DNA from: Flammula alnicola
Lineage: Eukaryota; Basidiomycota; Agaricomycetes; Agaricales; Strophariaceae
Reading direction: 5' to 3'
Assembly: GCA_015499995.1 (NCBI GenBank)
Contig: JADNRV010000028.1
Coordinates: 248,001 to 312,000 of the forward strand
Length of the DNA stretch: 64,000 nucleotides
Shown here: positions 23,252 to 36,046 of the stretch, piece by piece
Layout: each line of letters opens with the position of its first letter
Position numbering within the stretch: position 1 is the stretch's first letter
Notes under the pieces: generated by a model
Database searches by the model: none
What the model saw: only the letters and a program-made list of their open reading frames with translations
Told to the model about the DNA's origin: nothing
Translations under genes and position numbers: made by a program

Positions 23252-25706
23252 TCAAGTCGAACGCACAACGCGGCGGACCCGGAGAGGCATGTTGTCCTTG
23301 GGTTCTGCGAGTAAAATTAGGAGACTATAGTCTATCACGCGAATATTAATGAAAAAACTTACTCATGGTCACAGCCGCTGTTGGTTGTGGGACTTGACCC
23401 TCATATGCAGGTTCGAATTCGAAGTTAGCGATTAAAGCCCTGAAAAAGATGTTATCTTCCTGGCTGAAAGCGGACGAAATGCTAATTACCCTAAGACTGC
23501 TTTCATCTCAATGATCGACATAGTCTTCCCGATGCATGCGTGGGGTCCGGCGAGGAATGATAGGGTGGAATAGGATGAGTTGTATTTCGGTGGCAATTTC
23601 ATCCAGCGAGCGGGGTTGAACCTAGAGAAGGTTGACCATTAATGACTGGTTTTCAAAGAAGTTGGATGGATCAGACGCACTCTTCCGCATCCTCACCCCA
23701 GACTTCCTTCCATGTATTGATAACGCGAATCTGCGGAACGAGACACAATCGTAAGATCAAGAGACATTTTCCAAAGTAGCTATAGTCGGAAATCAAACGA
23801 ACAGGGATATAGAACAGGGTGCCTTTGGGGACTAGGATGCCCTCGATATAATCTGTTTTGGCAGCCTGACGGAAGGTCATCGGCACGGGGGGCATCAAGC
23901 GCAAACTCTCCTGACTGATACCGATAAGCATGCTCCCACTTCCATCGGGATAGTCGAAGACCTACATGACACAATCTAACCATTGAAGGTCCTTCAAATC
24001 GCGGTAACCTGGGCGTGCAGTTTCTGCAAATACGGGGGATACCTCGTCTCGCAGTTTCTGCTGTGCCTGTGGGTCTTTCGCCAAGAGCCAGAGAGTCTGT
24101 ATGACATCCCCGATGAGACAGACAAGAGAGGAAGAAATGAGAAAGAACGCACCCAGGCTAAACCTGATGCAGTGGTTTCGTGGCCGGCGCCTAAGAACGT
24201 TAACTATCGGGATGTAAATTGCTTTCATGTAAAGGTATGTGACGAACAAAACTCACGACTTGGTCCATCATCGCCTCGTCGCTCATGGCGTAGCCGCTTG
24301 CTTTACTATCCATGTCTGCCTTCCTAGCTCGGACAAGCAAGCTCATAATGTCGCGTTTGGCCTCGGAATCAGATACTGAAATAGTAGAATCTCGCATCTT
24401 TTCTTCTAGCATCGCAGCAGATACTCTTCGGATGCGATCCATGGAAGCAAGAAGAGGATCCAGTTGTTCTATGTTCAAAGATAGGATGCGATGATGAGAA
24501 CGAGGGTGGGCAAAAGTCATGTGTATCAGCCGTGCTTACCGGTGAGTGAAAATTTAGTGAACCAGTGTCGATGCTTGGTTGCCCAGTTCGAGGATATAAG
24601 CCTCATAGCACCGGGAAGTGACACTACAGCAATAAACCTGGCAAGATTGGGCCCTGAAGTGCTAGTCAGGTCAAGTTCTACGCGATAAGAATGACTGCAC
24701 CTGCCTGTCTGGGCGCTCGTCAAATATTCATATGCTTCAGCCAGCTCATTGTGTGGGTTGTGTAGCGAATCGGAACGATATCCAAAGGCAGTCTCGCAGA
24801 TTACGTCCAGCGTGGCTTTGCCCACTAGCAAAGGGTGCAGGTTAGTAAGGAGAGTAAAATTGGCAAAATGACATACACCATTCATACATGAGCAATTCCT
24901 TGCCATTGCGCGGATCTTTCTCAGAGTCAATCTGAGCATTCATGATATTAATAAGGCTGGGAACAGATGTATTCAGTGTTCAAGGTAAAGTCGAAACATT
25001 AAATGACACACCCTTCGATAGAATCATAATACATGTCGCTTTCTACGGGAAATAGGTAAGCTGCTTGACTCACATGAAAGTAAAGACTTACGGGCTATTA
25101 GATTAGGGAGGGAGAACGCCGGATTCATGGCCTTGCGCATCTGCTTATGTTCATTCCCAGTCACTGTCAATAACCCATAGCCTGCAACTGTAGCAAGAAC
25201 GTCGCGCATAAATTGTGGCTTGACGGTCGAGGATATTACTTCTCTAATTCGCAGGAAACGAACTCAAAGCAGTACACACCCTCGGATAATCCACCCAGTC
25301 ACTGACGAGGATTTTCTGAATGGCTTCAGGCTTCATAAAAATAAGGCGTTCTATTCCAATGGGGCCGACCACGCGGACTACCGGTCCATATTCCTTGACC
25401 CATGCTCGCTGCGGAATGCCTGCTTCGCCTTTGATGATAGTCCCGAATTGTCCAACAAGTAGGTCGCCGAGTGGGGGACCAGGAACAGAGCGAAGCGGGG
25501 AAAAGAAACGAGGATATAGGAATAATCGGTAGAGAATCTTCCAGGAAAGCCAAGCTGTGGAAAGGTGAAACATCGTCAACACTTTCTCCGTTTCCGTGAG
25601 CTTGAAATACTGCACCTATCCCTGCGATAGCTCCGTAGACGATGAGGGAGCGGTTTTCAGCATGTTGCCAAGTGGATGAGAGCGCTCTGAGGAGAATGGG
25701 AGACAT
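23252..25706 (-). CDS. Cytochrome P450 monooxygenase, membrane-anchored
   Basis: ATG at 25706 opens an N-terminal anchor (SLIVYGAIAGIA, then WLSWKILYRLFLYP) and a proline hinge (SVPGPPLGDLL). Later exons hold the I-helix FLGAGHETTASGLAW, the E-x-x-R (ESLRLMPPVP), the PxRW-type FNPARWMKLPP and the haem loop FLAGPHACIGKTMSIIEMK. The loop has His where Arg is commonest, as in several basidiomycete CYP families, and keeps the axial Cys. The final exon ends RVRRVVRST at TGA 23252. More than ten short introns interrupt it. It is an ER monooxygenase with unknown substrate. No pathway neighbours are visible, so a clustered role cannot be inferred. Confidence 0.9.
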
Positions 25707-26045
25707 CTAGAGATGTACGCAGCAGCAGCAGCTGTGGAATCAAATGCTTTATAGAACATGTCTTTGCGCATGTGAATATGGACGACGGCCTTTGGAGTCT
25801 GGCAATGATTGGATCCACTTTGGATTCAATGGATTCAAGTTGGACTCCATAAATATCCACCTCCTGGTTATACAGTCACGTGCCACAAAAATCCTTCGAC
25901 TCGCCGCGTGTAAAAAAAAAAGGCTGCAAAAAAACAAACTCCTGGATAAGTGATGATAGTATGTAACTTTACATTATCGAACAAAATTCTAACATGATCA
26001 TTGTCAAGATATGATATAAAAGCAACTAGTTAATTAGCATAGCAT
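25707..26045. other. P450 promoter region with a short repeat-like patch
   Basis: Intergenic. A patch at about 25795-25850 carries GGATTCAA/GGACTCCA motifs reminiscent of the subterminal repeats in the element at 57492-58584, but no ends or duplication are visible. No gene is supported. Confidence 0.4.
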
Positions 26046-28637
26046 TCATTTGGAGTGACCATTTGGTGTGCCGTTGACCTGACTCAGCGCTGCGTCTGCC
26101 TTCATCAAATCTCCTTCGCTCAAGCTCTTGAATGCACCTCCACCCGGCGTACTGGCGCCACTCATGACTGATCCCGAGCGAGAACGAACTTTCATAACCA
26201 ATGGGCTGTTCCGGCAGAACGGTCAGATTATACACTAAAGAGATTATGCAAGCAACGTACAAGGGGTATGAGTCCTCCTCATCGACGGAGGAACCAGGCC
26301 AATTGTGACCGCGGTAGTCGTTCGTGTTCAGAGATTGCATCTAGGAAACATATAAATTGAACACGTCGGTGATAAACTACACGAAAGGAACTCACCTCTT
26401 CAGTCAGTGTTCCCATATCACCGGGTGTGGCCATGCCTCGCAGACGTGGGCTCGCAGGCATGCTGCCTGGCTTCATCCTCTCAATGCCACCGCCAAAGTA
26501 ATCCACCTCTCCGAAACCATCACCGTAGATATCTTCGCCGTCGGTGCCGTAGAAGGCATCGGGGTATGCGCGCCTCAACGCCAATTGGCGCGCTTTGCTA
26601 TACTCGATACCGAGGTTCTTCCAGTCCAGAAGCGGGCTCAGGCGCTCGACGCGGTTACGTTGGTTGATGCGCTGCCGACGCGTCTTCTGCGTGAAGGTGA
26701 ACATGTTCTCCGTTAACTGGTTGACCGAGTCCTCGACGGATTGCATGCGGCGATCGATGATGTAGCAACCCTCGTCTTCCGGTCGTTCTATTAGGTCTTG
26801 CATGAAACAGCCGAAACCTGACAGATTGGTGGTAATGGAAGGAATACCCATCTGGGCGATGGTCAGTCACACTCCATATAGCGCAGATATCGACACGAAA
26901 TACGTACCACAGTGCACTCGGCTGGGGTATAACCCCAAGGCTCGTAATAACTCGGGAAAACGCCTAAATGACAGCCGCGAACGAACTCTTCATAGTCGAG
27001 GCCTAAGATAGGGTTGTTGCTATTCAAGAAATCGGGATGGAAGATGACTTTGACGCGATCATGGCTATCGTTGAACAGTTTGACGCGGCGTATCTGGCTA
27101 AGGATAGGATCGTTGGCGTCATCGGCCATATTGTGAGTAACGATAGGTGGCAAGGAATTTCTTTTCAGGGCAAATATACGGCGCTTGAGAAGGACTTGGT
27201 CTTCCTCCGACAGGAGTTCATGTGGCATTGGCAAAAACTTATCTTCCCTGTTGATCATATCCTTCAGCAAACGATGACGTCAATGCTGGAAAATGAGTTA
27301 CCCGTGGAACCGAGCGGCGTGGTCGAATAATCGAGCACCAATTCGATTTTGAATTTCCGTAACAGTGTCGCGAAGTTGTTTGGTCACCGCCTGTCCTTTC
27401 AGCGCCTCGATGGTATATGAGTGGGTGGCGGCAGGCATAATAATAAAAGCAACGACGGTGACGGTGGATCCGGCCTTTTGTAAGCGATAGTTCAAACCTG
27501 AAATGGTGCTTAACAAGTGTTCTTGTAGATAGAACGAGGGCCTTACGAGCGAGAGATTCAATAAACATATCCACCCCTTTATTCCTATACTCGTATCGTC
27601 CTGCGGTAAACATCTACATTTGCTCAGTTGTGGCAGTCGATCAAACATGTGAAGGAACTCACATAGAGTGTGTTGTCGAGGTCGAAATCATAGTGGCCGT
27701 AAAAGTGTCCCCTGATGAATTCGTTTATTTTAGCCTTGCTGGTAGCGTGCAAGTTCTGGAACTCGTGAATAGCCTGGAATTTGACAACATTCAGGCCGTT
27801 TGGAAGGACACCATCGGGCTTCCTCTTGAGCAAATGTTCGCTTTCGTAGGCGGTGATGTGGGAGACGGTGGTGAAGACGTCTGCGCAATGGGTCGCGGAA
27901 CGTTCGATGCAGTAGCGGTGGTAGATTCCTCGCTTGCCCGCTTCGTGATCGACATCAAAGTATTGAAGGTTGTTGTAGAAATCTACGGAGCCAGCGCATA
28001 GGTAACGGCCGAGGAGAGTTGCATGGGTTGTGAAGACGGTGGTGACGTCAATGTGTCGTTTACGGCAAAGTGGAATGGCCAGTCCGGCTTGCCACTCGTG
28101 AAAGTGGGCTACGACAGCTGTTGTCAATTGACGGGCGACATACTGAACGGTAAAAATTAGTTGTGGAGTTCTTAAGAGGGTGGGAATACTGACATCACCG
28201 AGGAACCAAGCCACAAGGTAGCCAAAGACGATGGTCTCGTTAGTTTCGTGGTCGTTTGGAGGACTGGGGATGCCCGCGAGGTTCCAGAGATCGGTCTTCC
28301 ACTCATCCAGCCGCGAATATACGCTTCCCGTGTCAAAAAGGAGTACATGGGGGTTGCCTTCGATCAGCCAACGGCCATATAGAGCCTTGACCCCTTGCGC
28401 ACGCATTGATTCGAGTGTAGCAGCAAGATGTTCATCGGTGGGTTCTTCTGCCTCAACCTCCATGGGGGCGGTCTTATAGGAAAGGGGACCGATGAGGCAG
28501 TACCTGTCGCCGAACTCTGAGACTGTGACGGGGACTTTCGTCTTGATGACGGTGTAGATACCGCCGACCTTGTTAGCAACTTCCCATGCACATTCGAAGA
28601 GGATGGGGTTGTGAACGTCGCGCTTTACTTCTGACAT
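26046..28637 (-). CDS. gsy1: Glycogen synthase (GT3 family)
   Basis: Start ATG at 28637 ([20 protein letters not shown]), followed by the donor-binding KVGGIYTV. Further conserved blocks are [70 protein letters not shown], the C-terminal [12 protein letters not shown] with its acidic catalytic region, and [19 protein letters not shown]. The 3' end is a Ser-rich tail ([16 protein letters not shown]), the usual phosphorylation-controlled region, ending at TGA 26046. Introns are short and canonical and no frameshift was seen. It transfers glucose from UDP-glucose to glycogen in the cytosol. Confidence 0.93.
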
Positions 28638-28741
28638 TGGGGGGGAGGAGGAGGAGTAAGGGAGGAAGAAAGAAGGTTCAATTCTATATCGGGACCTTTC
28701 CTATACATTTCCTCTCTATCTGGCCAAAAACGAACGTGACG

Positions 28742-29935
28742 TCACCCCATCCACCCAACCATCACCGCACAAAATACGCTCGATACCAAATTCACCTAAA
28801 AAATCCATGAAAATTTGGTTTTTGTTGTCTGTCACTCATGAGTCTGGGCCTAACCTGATTATTGGTCAAGAGGTTCGATCCACTAATAACTTGCACCTCA
28901 GACTCGCCACTCTTGCTCCCGTCCTGCAGCACTACTTTCTTCGTCTTCGAGTACCGCGTTTGTTGCACCGTCGCCCCAAGGAAAGAATCCACCTATATCG
29001 TACCTTGTCATTTTTCTTATCTCAAAATAAATAGATCCAGAACTAACCAGGCTTCCAAAACCCCCGCCGAACATTCCCCACCCAACACTTTCGAATAAAA
29101 CCAGCTTCCAATCCTCGAAGCACCGTGCGTTTTCCAGCATCAATGTTGTCCCCACCAGAACCCCTATAAGTCCACCTCCGACAACAGACGCTACCGTTCC
29201 TCCAACCGACATCGCGCCGTTCGTCCCTGGCGGCACTGATCTGAATGTCGTGATAAGCCTCGGCTGTGAACGCGACAAAATCCCCAACTCCGACGCCAGC
29301 GTATCTCCAAGGCAGCACGCAAAATGCCTGTACATAACGTAAAATAATTTGGCTTTCGAGGTTCATCGCTGCGACAGACTCACCCCAGGCTTGCTAACAC
29401 TAGCGCACGGCTCCATCCGTTCGCTATGGCTCCTGATAAAGGGCACCAACCATCCACGGACCTATCATAGATTACGGGATACTTGAGGTGGAGTAAGCTC
29501 GTCCGCACGTTGATGCCAACCACGTTCGCTATGGCCGCATGGATACTGGTTGGTTCGAAAGCCGCATTCCATAGGAAGGCTGCTACAAACGCCGATGCGC
29601 TGTTACAGAGAACTTGCCACCCTGTCCTGTATCCCGCTTCCTGATACCCATCTTCCAATTGAGCTTTTCTCTTTTTGCCGTCTGTTGTTAAGATTCATTT
29701 GAGAATACAAACTATATTTCGTCGTCCGTTTAAAGTGCTCGCACTCACACTTTGTGGCACGACTGCCCACCAGATAGAAACCTATCAAGGCCACACCGAA
29801 CACGCGAATACCTCCTGCCATCATGAGAAACCCGACCACGAAAGCAGCTAGAGCACCGCTTGGAGAGAGAGATTTCTTGCGTAGGCCATGCCCACTGAGT
29901 AGTAAGGCCAGGGCAAAAGGCACCGCCAATAGCAT
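28742..29935 (-). CDS. TMEM19 / DUF92 integral membrane protein
   Basis: Exons run from MLLAVPFALALLLSGHGLRK (29935), then SLSPSGALAAFVVGFLMMAG, YQEAGYRTGWQVLCNSASAF, the hallmark CCLGDTLASELGILSRSQP with VPPGTNGAMSVGGTVAS, and LVDSFLGATVQQTRYSK. The gene ends SGSNLLTNNQ-VNLVSSVFCAV at TGA 28742. This is the TMEM19/DUF92 family, related to plant phytyl-phosphate kinase VTE6 and archaeal polyprenyl-phosphate enzymes. A CTP-dependent prenol-phosphate kinase role is possible but unproven in fungi. The start could lie further upstream if a first exon near 30017 is used. The gene lies upstream of, and in the same direction as, glycogen synthase. Confidence 0.85.
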
Positions 29936-32587
29936 GGTGTCAGTCCAACTTTGACGTGCTCAAGTGAGTTAGAAGAAAGAATTTCAATATATCCAAGGCT
30001 TGTCGGTTCACTATCCATGATGATTGGCTTGAGCGGCTTTGAGCGGCGACCTTCGCGGTGATTGTTAACCGCACGTGCCCGTGTTTTCACAAATCGGGAG
30101 CATTCATTGTCAATAAACAATTCACTGCAATCACTGCCACGATAAATGACCGGGACCACGAAACGCGCGCGTTTAACTGGACATTCACTGCTCCCCAACG
30201 TCTATGGCCTTCCCGACGCGTCTATTCATGCCTGTGCAATCCTTGGGTCTCAAAATTCCATTGCCTGCGTATGAAACGCTTTGTTCAAACTTTGTTCTCC
30301 CGCCCTCCTACCCGTCGAATGTCCCTGCAAGAGGACTTTCTTAAAAAGGGGGATGACCCTTGGCAACGCAGTTTCCCATTCATAAGTACTTCTGTCCATT
30401 TTACTTACCCTGCGATCTCGGGAGAAAAACTGATGGTACGCTCCATACATATGTATTGAAGCTTAAAAATTTAATAGACCATGACATCGAGACGTCCGGA
30501 TCCTCTCCGACTGAATGTGGTCTTTTGGAACTTCACACCGTCCTGCTCTCTGAATGATGCGCCGGAGATTCATGACAGTGGAGAATTCAATGTCGACTGC
30601 TTGGAATGTGACGCTGGGAGGGTGTCAAGTGGATTATTTCCAACGGTCTCCGTCAAGCCGGAATTTTCTTTCCTATTCATGGGCTTAATCGATACTATTC
30701 TTTGCTCTCACTGCTACTACACAATCACGGATTCCTCTTCGTTATTGCGGCCAGAGACAGTCGTAGGAAGCTGATCTTCATCAACTCAACTCGTCGAATG
30801 GAAGCCGCTGTCGTTGTAGAGGTTGTTTTCTCCACTCCCACCGTCATGCAACGCGATGCTTGCAGCGGCTTCTTTGAGGTAAGGTTCCAGAGAGCCTGAA
30901 TGATATGTAGCCGTCAGTTCATGGAGCCCTTCCATGACCGGTGAGATTATACTCAAGCACGCCGTGGTGATTACAACTCGTCTCTTCGTAAGTTTCCCTC
31001 ACCTTCCGTATTACTTATGGTTGGCTCATCATCAGCTGTACTTAAGCCTGATGACGATATTTGCGCCTTTCATCAGGACGCTCAACTTCCTATCATATTG
31101 ACCGAATGTACGTCCGAGAGCTGATATCGTAGAAAATCTCTCTCTGCCAACTCTCCGCTCGAGTTCATCCAACATGCGGTTCTCTTTTTGTTCTCTGGCC
31201 TTGCCCTTGTATAATAGACCCCACTTACGACACGTACTTATCTGAAATAGTCAGAATCTACTTAATAAATTGCCCAGAGCCATGAGCGCGGACGCATATC
31301 TATTTATAGACATCTGCTGATTCGGACTCAAGACTTTCACGAAGGGACCCACAAACCTTTTTTCACTGCTTACCCTCATGCTTTCCGCCTTGACGTTGCA
31401 CGCATTGACCACGAATGGTGTCTGGCTACCCTCTGTTCCCTCAGGTCTTCAAGGGATCACCGCCCGTACTTGCAGTGCCGAACAATGTAGACTCCAACTG
31501 TGAGTTACCCTGGCTGCAGGGCTGTTCAAGTCCGAAATCCGGGATGCCGACCACTGCTGGGACTCCGTGTAAAACCTAGCGATTAGAAGGGAGCCTTCCG
31601 ATAATCTTCAGGTCAGTTTACTCTGTTGAATCCCACCAATGTTTCAGCCTCATTTTAGTGGCCCTGGCAGGCTTGTGGCGGTCTACCGAAGAATGCTAGT
31701 CGCGCAACATAAGTCGGTGTCTGCGTGACCGCTCTGGTTACTGGCCCATGTATTCGCTCCAGACTTGACTGGAACATTTGGAAATTGGTCGGCCTTTTGA
31801 GTTTGACGACCGTCGTTCTTCCATGTCCGGCAATCCTAAAATCCTGCGAACAGAATTGGTCCTTACCATTTGAGGCGCATGGCGACATTCGACCATTTGT
31901 CATTTCATCCGTTTCTGCCGAAAGGAGGCTTCCTGTCCTGTGAAACGAAGTTCAAGTCACCATTGGATAAGAAACAAATCCCCACAAAAGGTGACTCGAT
32001 ATCCTCGGACTACGCATCTCGTTTCCCTGTGGATTGACGCCCATTGGCACTCGCCCGGGAGTTTCGGGAATCTCACCTGTTTGAAGTTTCCCTTCATTTC
32101 TTTCCAGTGGCACTCGGCTTACAATACATTGATTCGATGATCAGCCTCCGTAAATTACCTATCCTGACTCCCATCAAGGTCTATCAAGGTGCGCCATCAA
32201 CCCTGCATCAGAATTCATCCAGTCAAATTCAGGTCCCAGAGTCATGTGCGTATGACATTCCCCAAATGCAGTTAAGTGTTATTTGAAACTGTTTTCTTCA
32301 GGCTGACCTTAGCCACCGTCCTTGACTAGAGAATCGACGCTCCTGCCTTCATGTCGTTCTGAAGCACCGCTGGTTCGCCTTCTCATCTGGCATACTAGTA
32401 TTAGCTTTCGTTCAGACACTCAGGCTGGCGCCGCGCTCTTATAGCTGTTCTGCTTTGAATACAGGTGCGTCCCTTTGAAATAACTTCATCTCCCTTCTTG
32501 CGAGACAGAACGCACAAATAGGTTTTCAGGTGCAGAATGTATCTTTATGTGAGTTTAGAATTCAGGAATTGGATTTTACGGGGACTT
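29936..32587. other. 2.6 kb region without a confident gene
   Basis: Several short frames occur, for example 97 codons at 30481-30774 (+) and 82 codons at 31655-31903 (-). None shows a domain, and intron-like GT..AG pairs are not consistent with one gene. It may be the promoter of the TMEM19-like gene plus an eroded gene. I do not call one. Confidence 0.4.
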
Positions 32588-34337
32588 ATGGTGGCGGGAA
32601 TCGTGCAGAGCGAGGAATACATTGTTGCATCGAACTTCTTAACAGCAACTGCCTCGGTTTTGGTACGCAAAGCCAGAAAGAATTTTCCCGACAATTATAC
32701 TAAACTTATCTGCGATAGGTCTGGGAGCTTATCATCACACTCGATGACGAGGTACGCGAGTTTCTGAAGTATTTTGGGACAGCAATTCACCGCCTGGATT
32801 CGTAGATAAACTACATTTGGCAGCAACCGTGGACGTTGGGGACTATTCTGTTTGCGGTGAACCGATATCTGCCTTTCGTCGATACATTCATGGCACTGTA
32901 CCGTATGTGCTATTTCTATATTCTACTCTGCCTGCACTAACCCATGACGATCCAGTGCAAATGACCGTCACCACCCAAGAGGTGACTTGACCTTTTCTCA
33001 AATTGGGTGTTAAATATCTCAACCAATTGCTTCGCTAGATGTGCCGGTCCTATTATACTGCTATAACTTGTTGGTCATCCTTTTAATCTTTCGTGACCTG
33101 TCATACTAAGCCACTGTACAGGGATCGTTGCCATTGGTCTTATGGTCTCAGAACGTACGCCATTCCTCCCTCCTCTGAAACTCGATTTTTTATTCTGTCA
33201 ATTCAGTCATTATCCTCCTTCGAACTTGGGCATTGTGGCAAAGGAAGAGGATAATTTTCTTTATCCTTGGTGGGATGTCTACCGTAAGCATTTCAAAAAA
33301 AAAGTTCCCTCTTTTGGTATCCTTTGAACACAGGAAATATAGTTGACATTCGGTCCCGGGATTGCGGTCACCTCCCTGGAAATCAAGTCTTTGCGGTGTA
33401 CGTCTTTTAATCGCACGCCGTCACTATCCAAGACCATTGACTTTTCTATGTTCAACCAGTTGGAGATACTCCCCTCGGCGGTCGCGGTTGTAAATTAGAG
33501 GAAGCTAGTAAGACGATATTGGTCGCCTACGCCCTGATCGCTTTGTCGGAAACAGGTGAGTAACATCCCGCCCGCTGTGGCAAATCATTCATGCTTATGA
33601 TCGATGCGTTAGTGGTTGTTACTTTAACGGTAATCAGAGGAATGGACCATCGTACGCTTTCTACTCTATTCCCCCGATTTCTATTCGACCGCTGAATAAT
33701 TATTTTATTCCAGTTCGGTCTTCCTCTCGATCTTCGTGGGTGACGCGTGTTTATGGTTATGGTAAGGCTCATGTCGCATATGAGCTCTGATTAGACTGAT
33801 AAACACTGATTGCAGGTCTTCTGTTCTACATATATCTCTTAAGTGGGTAGATGTTGTCGAAAGTGCCTGCACCTCATTGTACTGACATCTCACACTTCAG
33901 TCATCACTCTTGTCAACATAATAGTACCCCTTGTGGCCGCGGTAAGCATCTATGGCATTCAAGACGTGAAATTTTCATCTGAAATATCAAAATAGCAACC
34001 CCTCTACAAGAACTACCTTGCCATGTAAGGATTTCATGTCCGAGAGCGCATTGTTTTAGCAACTGACTATTATGCTTCGATCAGTCCACTACGTGCTTTT
34101 CATTCGATATTCTGCACCCGTGTCATCCTTCTGATTCAACGGCAGCGGTGGGAGCGACTCTCCGAATCGTGTCGCGATGACGAGTTGTCGAATCATCGCC
34201 AGCCAATCACCAAAACGAACATGACAGGTAACATACTGGAGACGGCGATTAACACACGGTACACAGCGGATTTTAACATCCTAGGAGGGAAGGACGAACA
34301 CGAGATGACCACTTACCGTAAAGACTGGATGCAATAG
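32588..34337 (+). CDS. DUF6533-type multispan membrane protein (copy 3)
   Basis: ATG at 32588 gives MVAGIVQSEEYIVASNFLTA, then through short introns VWELIITLDDE, INYIWQQPWTLGTILFAVNRYLPFVDTF (given here only as landmarks), and QMTVTTQE, MCRSYYTAITWIVAIGL. This is the complete DUF6533 signature: D-D-E, then Y-I-W, then L-F-x-x-N-R-Y. About seven helices are spread over many tiny exons. The last exon ends EMTTYRKDWMQ at TAG 34337. Function unknown. Unlike the other two DUF6533 genes it lies on the plus strand and its first exons resolve cleanly. Confidence 0.7.
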
Positions 34338-34689
34338 CATACAGTTTCGCCTTTTGTTCCTCTAGTATGTCGCCATTGATTAGGATCCTAGGATATCTTC
34401 ATCCTTTATTGCGCTTTGGTATTTTACTGTAAAGTGCTGTACTATATTTTAACAGTTGCCCCTACCCTACGATCGCCTCCCAATTCAAGAACGTCCAAAA
34501 GCTCTAGTACGCTTATAGAGAAAAATTGTAATGCAGACAAGTTTCATCTGCCATCAGATGCCTTAAGTCGGAATTTATCATGGGGCTTTGATCTCCTCAT
34601 CATACAAATTCCATTTGCCGAAGAGCATACTGGTGAGAGAAATGAAATCAATCAATCAAGGATTAAGGTGGTATGAGACAGGTCCAAAC
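34338..34689. other. Convergent 3' intergenic region
   Basis: Between the convergent ends of DUF6533 copy 3 and the ornithine carbamoyltransferase gene. No gene is supported. Confidence 0.5.
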
Positions 34690-35904
34690 TTACTCGAAGA
34701 GAGCCATGATCGTCCATTTTCGGTTCTCCGCTTCCTGGAACACGAGGGAACGCGGACCATAGAACACCTGAAAATTAAAGAGAGCTAATATTAAACCATA
34801 TCCGAGGAATAGGCGATATGTCAACTACGCACTTCGTCATCAACCTCGTCGGGTTTCCGTGGGAGACAATGCAAGAACTTCCAATCGGGACTGGCGTTAC
34901 CTTCCTTGCAGAGCTCTCTGTCACCTGGTACCCTTGGAACGCTCGAAGACGCTCCTCTTTCTCAGCTTCTTGACCCATGGAAATCCTAAGTCCGCGCATG
35001 AGCGACTGGAGAAACGTCTTTAGAGGAAATGGTCATCACCAAGTATCCGTTACCACCACATCCGCATTTTGGACGGCTTCCTTAGGGTCACGCTCCAGAA
35101 AATATCCTTCTCGATTCCAAGTTCCTTGACGCGATCCCACACTTCTGTAGGGGCCCGATACTGCTCCGGACTGGCGACCCTCAAGTGATGTCCCAATCGA
35201 GGATACGTTACAAGCATATCATGAAGGACGTTGGCAGAGTCGCCGACGTAGGCGATAGTGAGCGGACGCAATTCCGTGAGAACTATAGGCGGCGTTTTTG
35301 TGGTGCTTGGTTTGCTTTTTTTAGTATCGTCCTCCTTGTGCAGTAGCCAGCTTTTTTGCAGGTTGGCTTGTTCGTGGAGCGTAAGGAGGTCGGCCAGAAC
35401 TTGGGTCGGATGCCACAACGACGAGAGGGCATTAAGCACCGGTACATTGGAATACTTGGCCAACGTCTATCCGGTCGAGTTTAAAGGAGAAGTATTTCTG
35501 ATTGGAGTATGTAAGCTCACCTCGATTTCCGAGTGGTCCCCAACACGGGCAAAAATACCCTGACACATGCTTCCAATGACTTGAGCGGTATCCCTTGGCG
35601 ATTCATTGACCCCCAGCTGAATATCATCGCCTCCCAAAAAGAGAGCACGTCCGCCAAGGAGTTCTGCGCTAGTCTCCGCAGCAATGCGGGTCCTAGTACT
35701 GCGCTTCGAGAATAACAGCGCAATGGTCTTGAGAAAGAGTGATTGCGAAGGAAGACGCAAACTTTTAGTACTTTTGTGTGAGGTGGGCGGAGTGGGTGTG
35801 AGCCATGGTTTAGAACGATGTTTCAAAGCAAGGGAATGAGTTAGTACGCGGTTTATCTGGGCAGGCGAGAGATCAGCCAGGCTCATAAGATGGCGGGGCT
35901 GCAT
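34690..35904 (-). CDS. arg3: Ornithine carbamoyltransferase
   Basis: Start at 35904 ([20 protein letters not shown]). The carbamoyl-phosphate loop FSKRSTRTR is present, then [34 protein letters not shown] (HPxQ), [35 protein letters not shown] and the ornithine loop [20 protein letters not shown], ending at TAA 34690. It makes citrulline in arginine synthesis. No clear mitochondrial presequence is seen at this start. Two one-base losses are needed: a T-run read as AAAA at 35098-35101 and a G near 34918. They hit invariant blocks, so I read them as sequence errors. The gene is head to head with valyl-tRNA synthetase, 142 bp apart. Confidence 0.85.
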
Positions 35905-36046
35905 GGTCGATAAAAGTGAACTCGAGTCAGAGTTAGACGCGACTCCAACTTGAAGGATTTTTTGAAGTTATTCAGTCACGTGCCTAATTTCCGCATTTGG
36001 GAGAGGGATTCCTTCTGACTCGATTTGAAAAGTCACCTTTAAATTT
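35905..36046. promoter_or_regulatory. Bidirectional promoter, arg3 / valS
   Basis: Only 142 bp separate the start codons of the divergent ornithine carbamoyltransferase and valyl-tRNA synthetase genes, so both must be driven from this stretch. No TATA box is obvious. Confidence 0.6.

Noticed and set aside
25795..25860. GGATTCAA/GGACTCCA patch as another copy of element B
   Set aside because: Too short, without ends or a target duplication.
30481..30899. Possible small gene upstream of DUF6533 copy 3
   Set aside because: Two overlapping short frames without domain, signal peptide or consistent introns.
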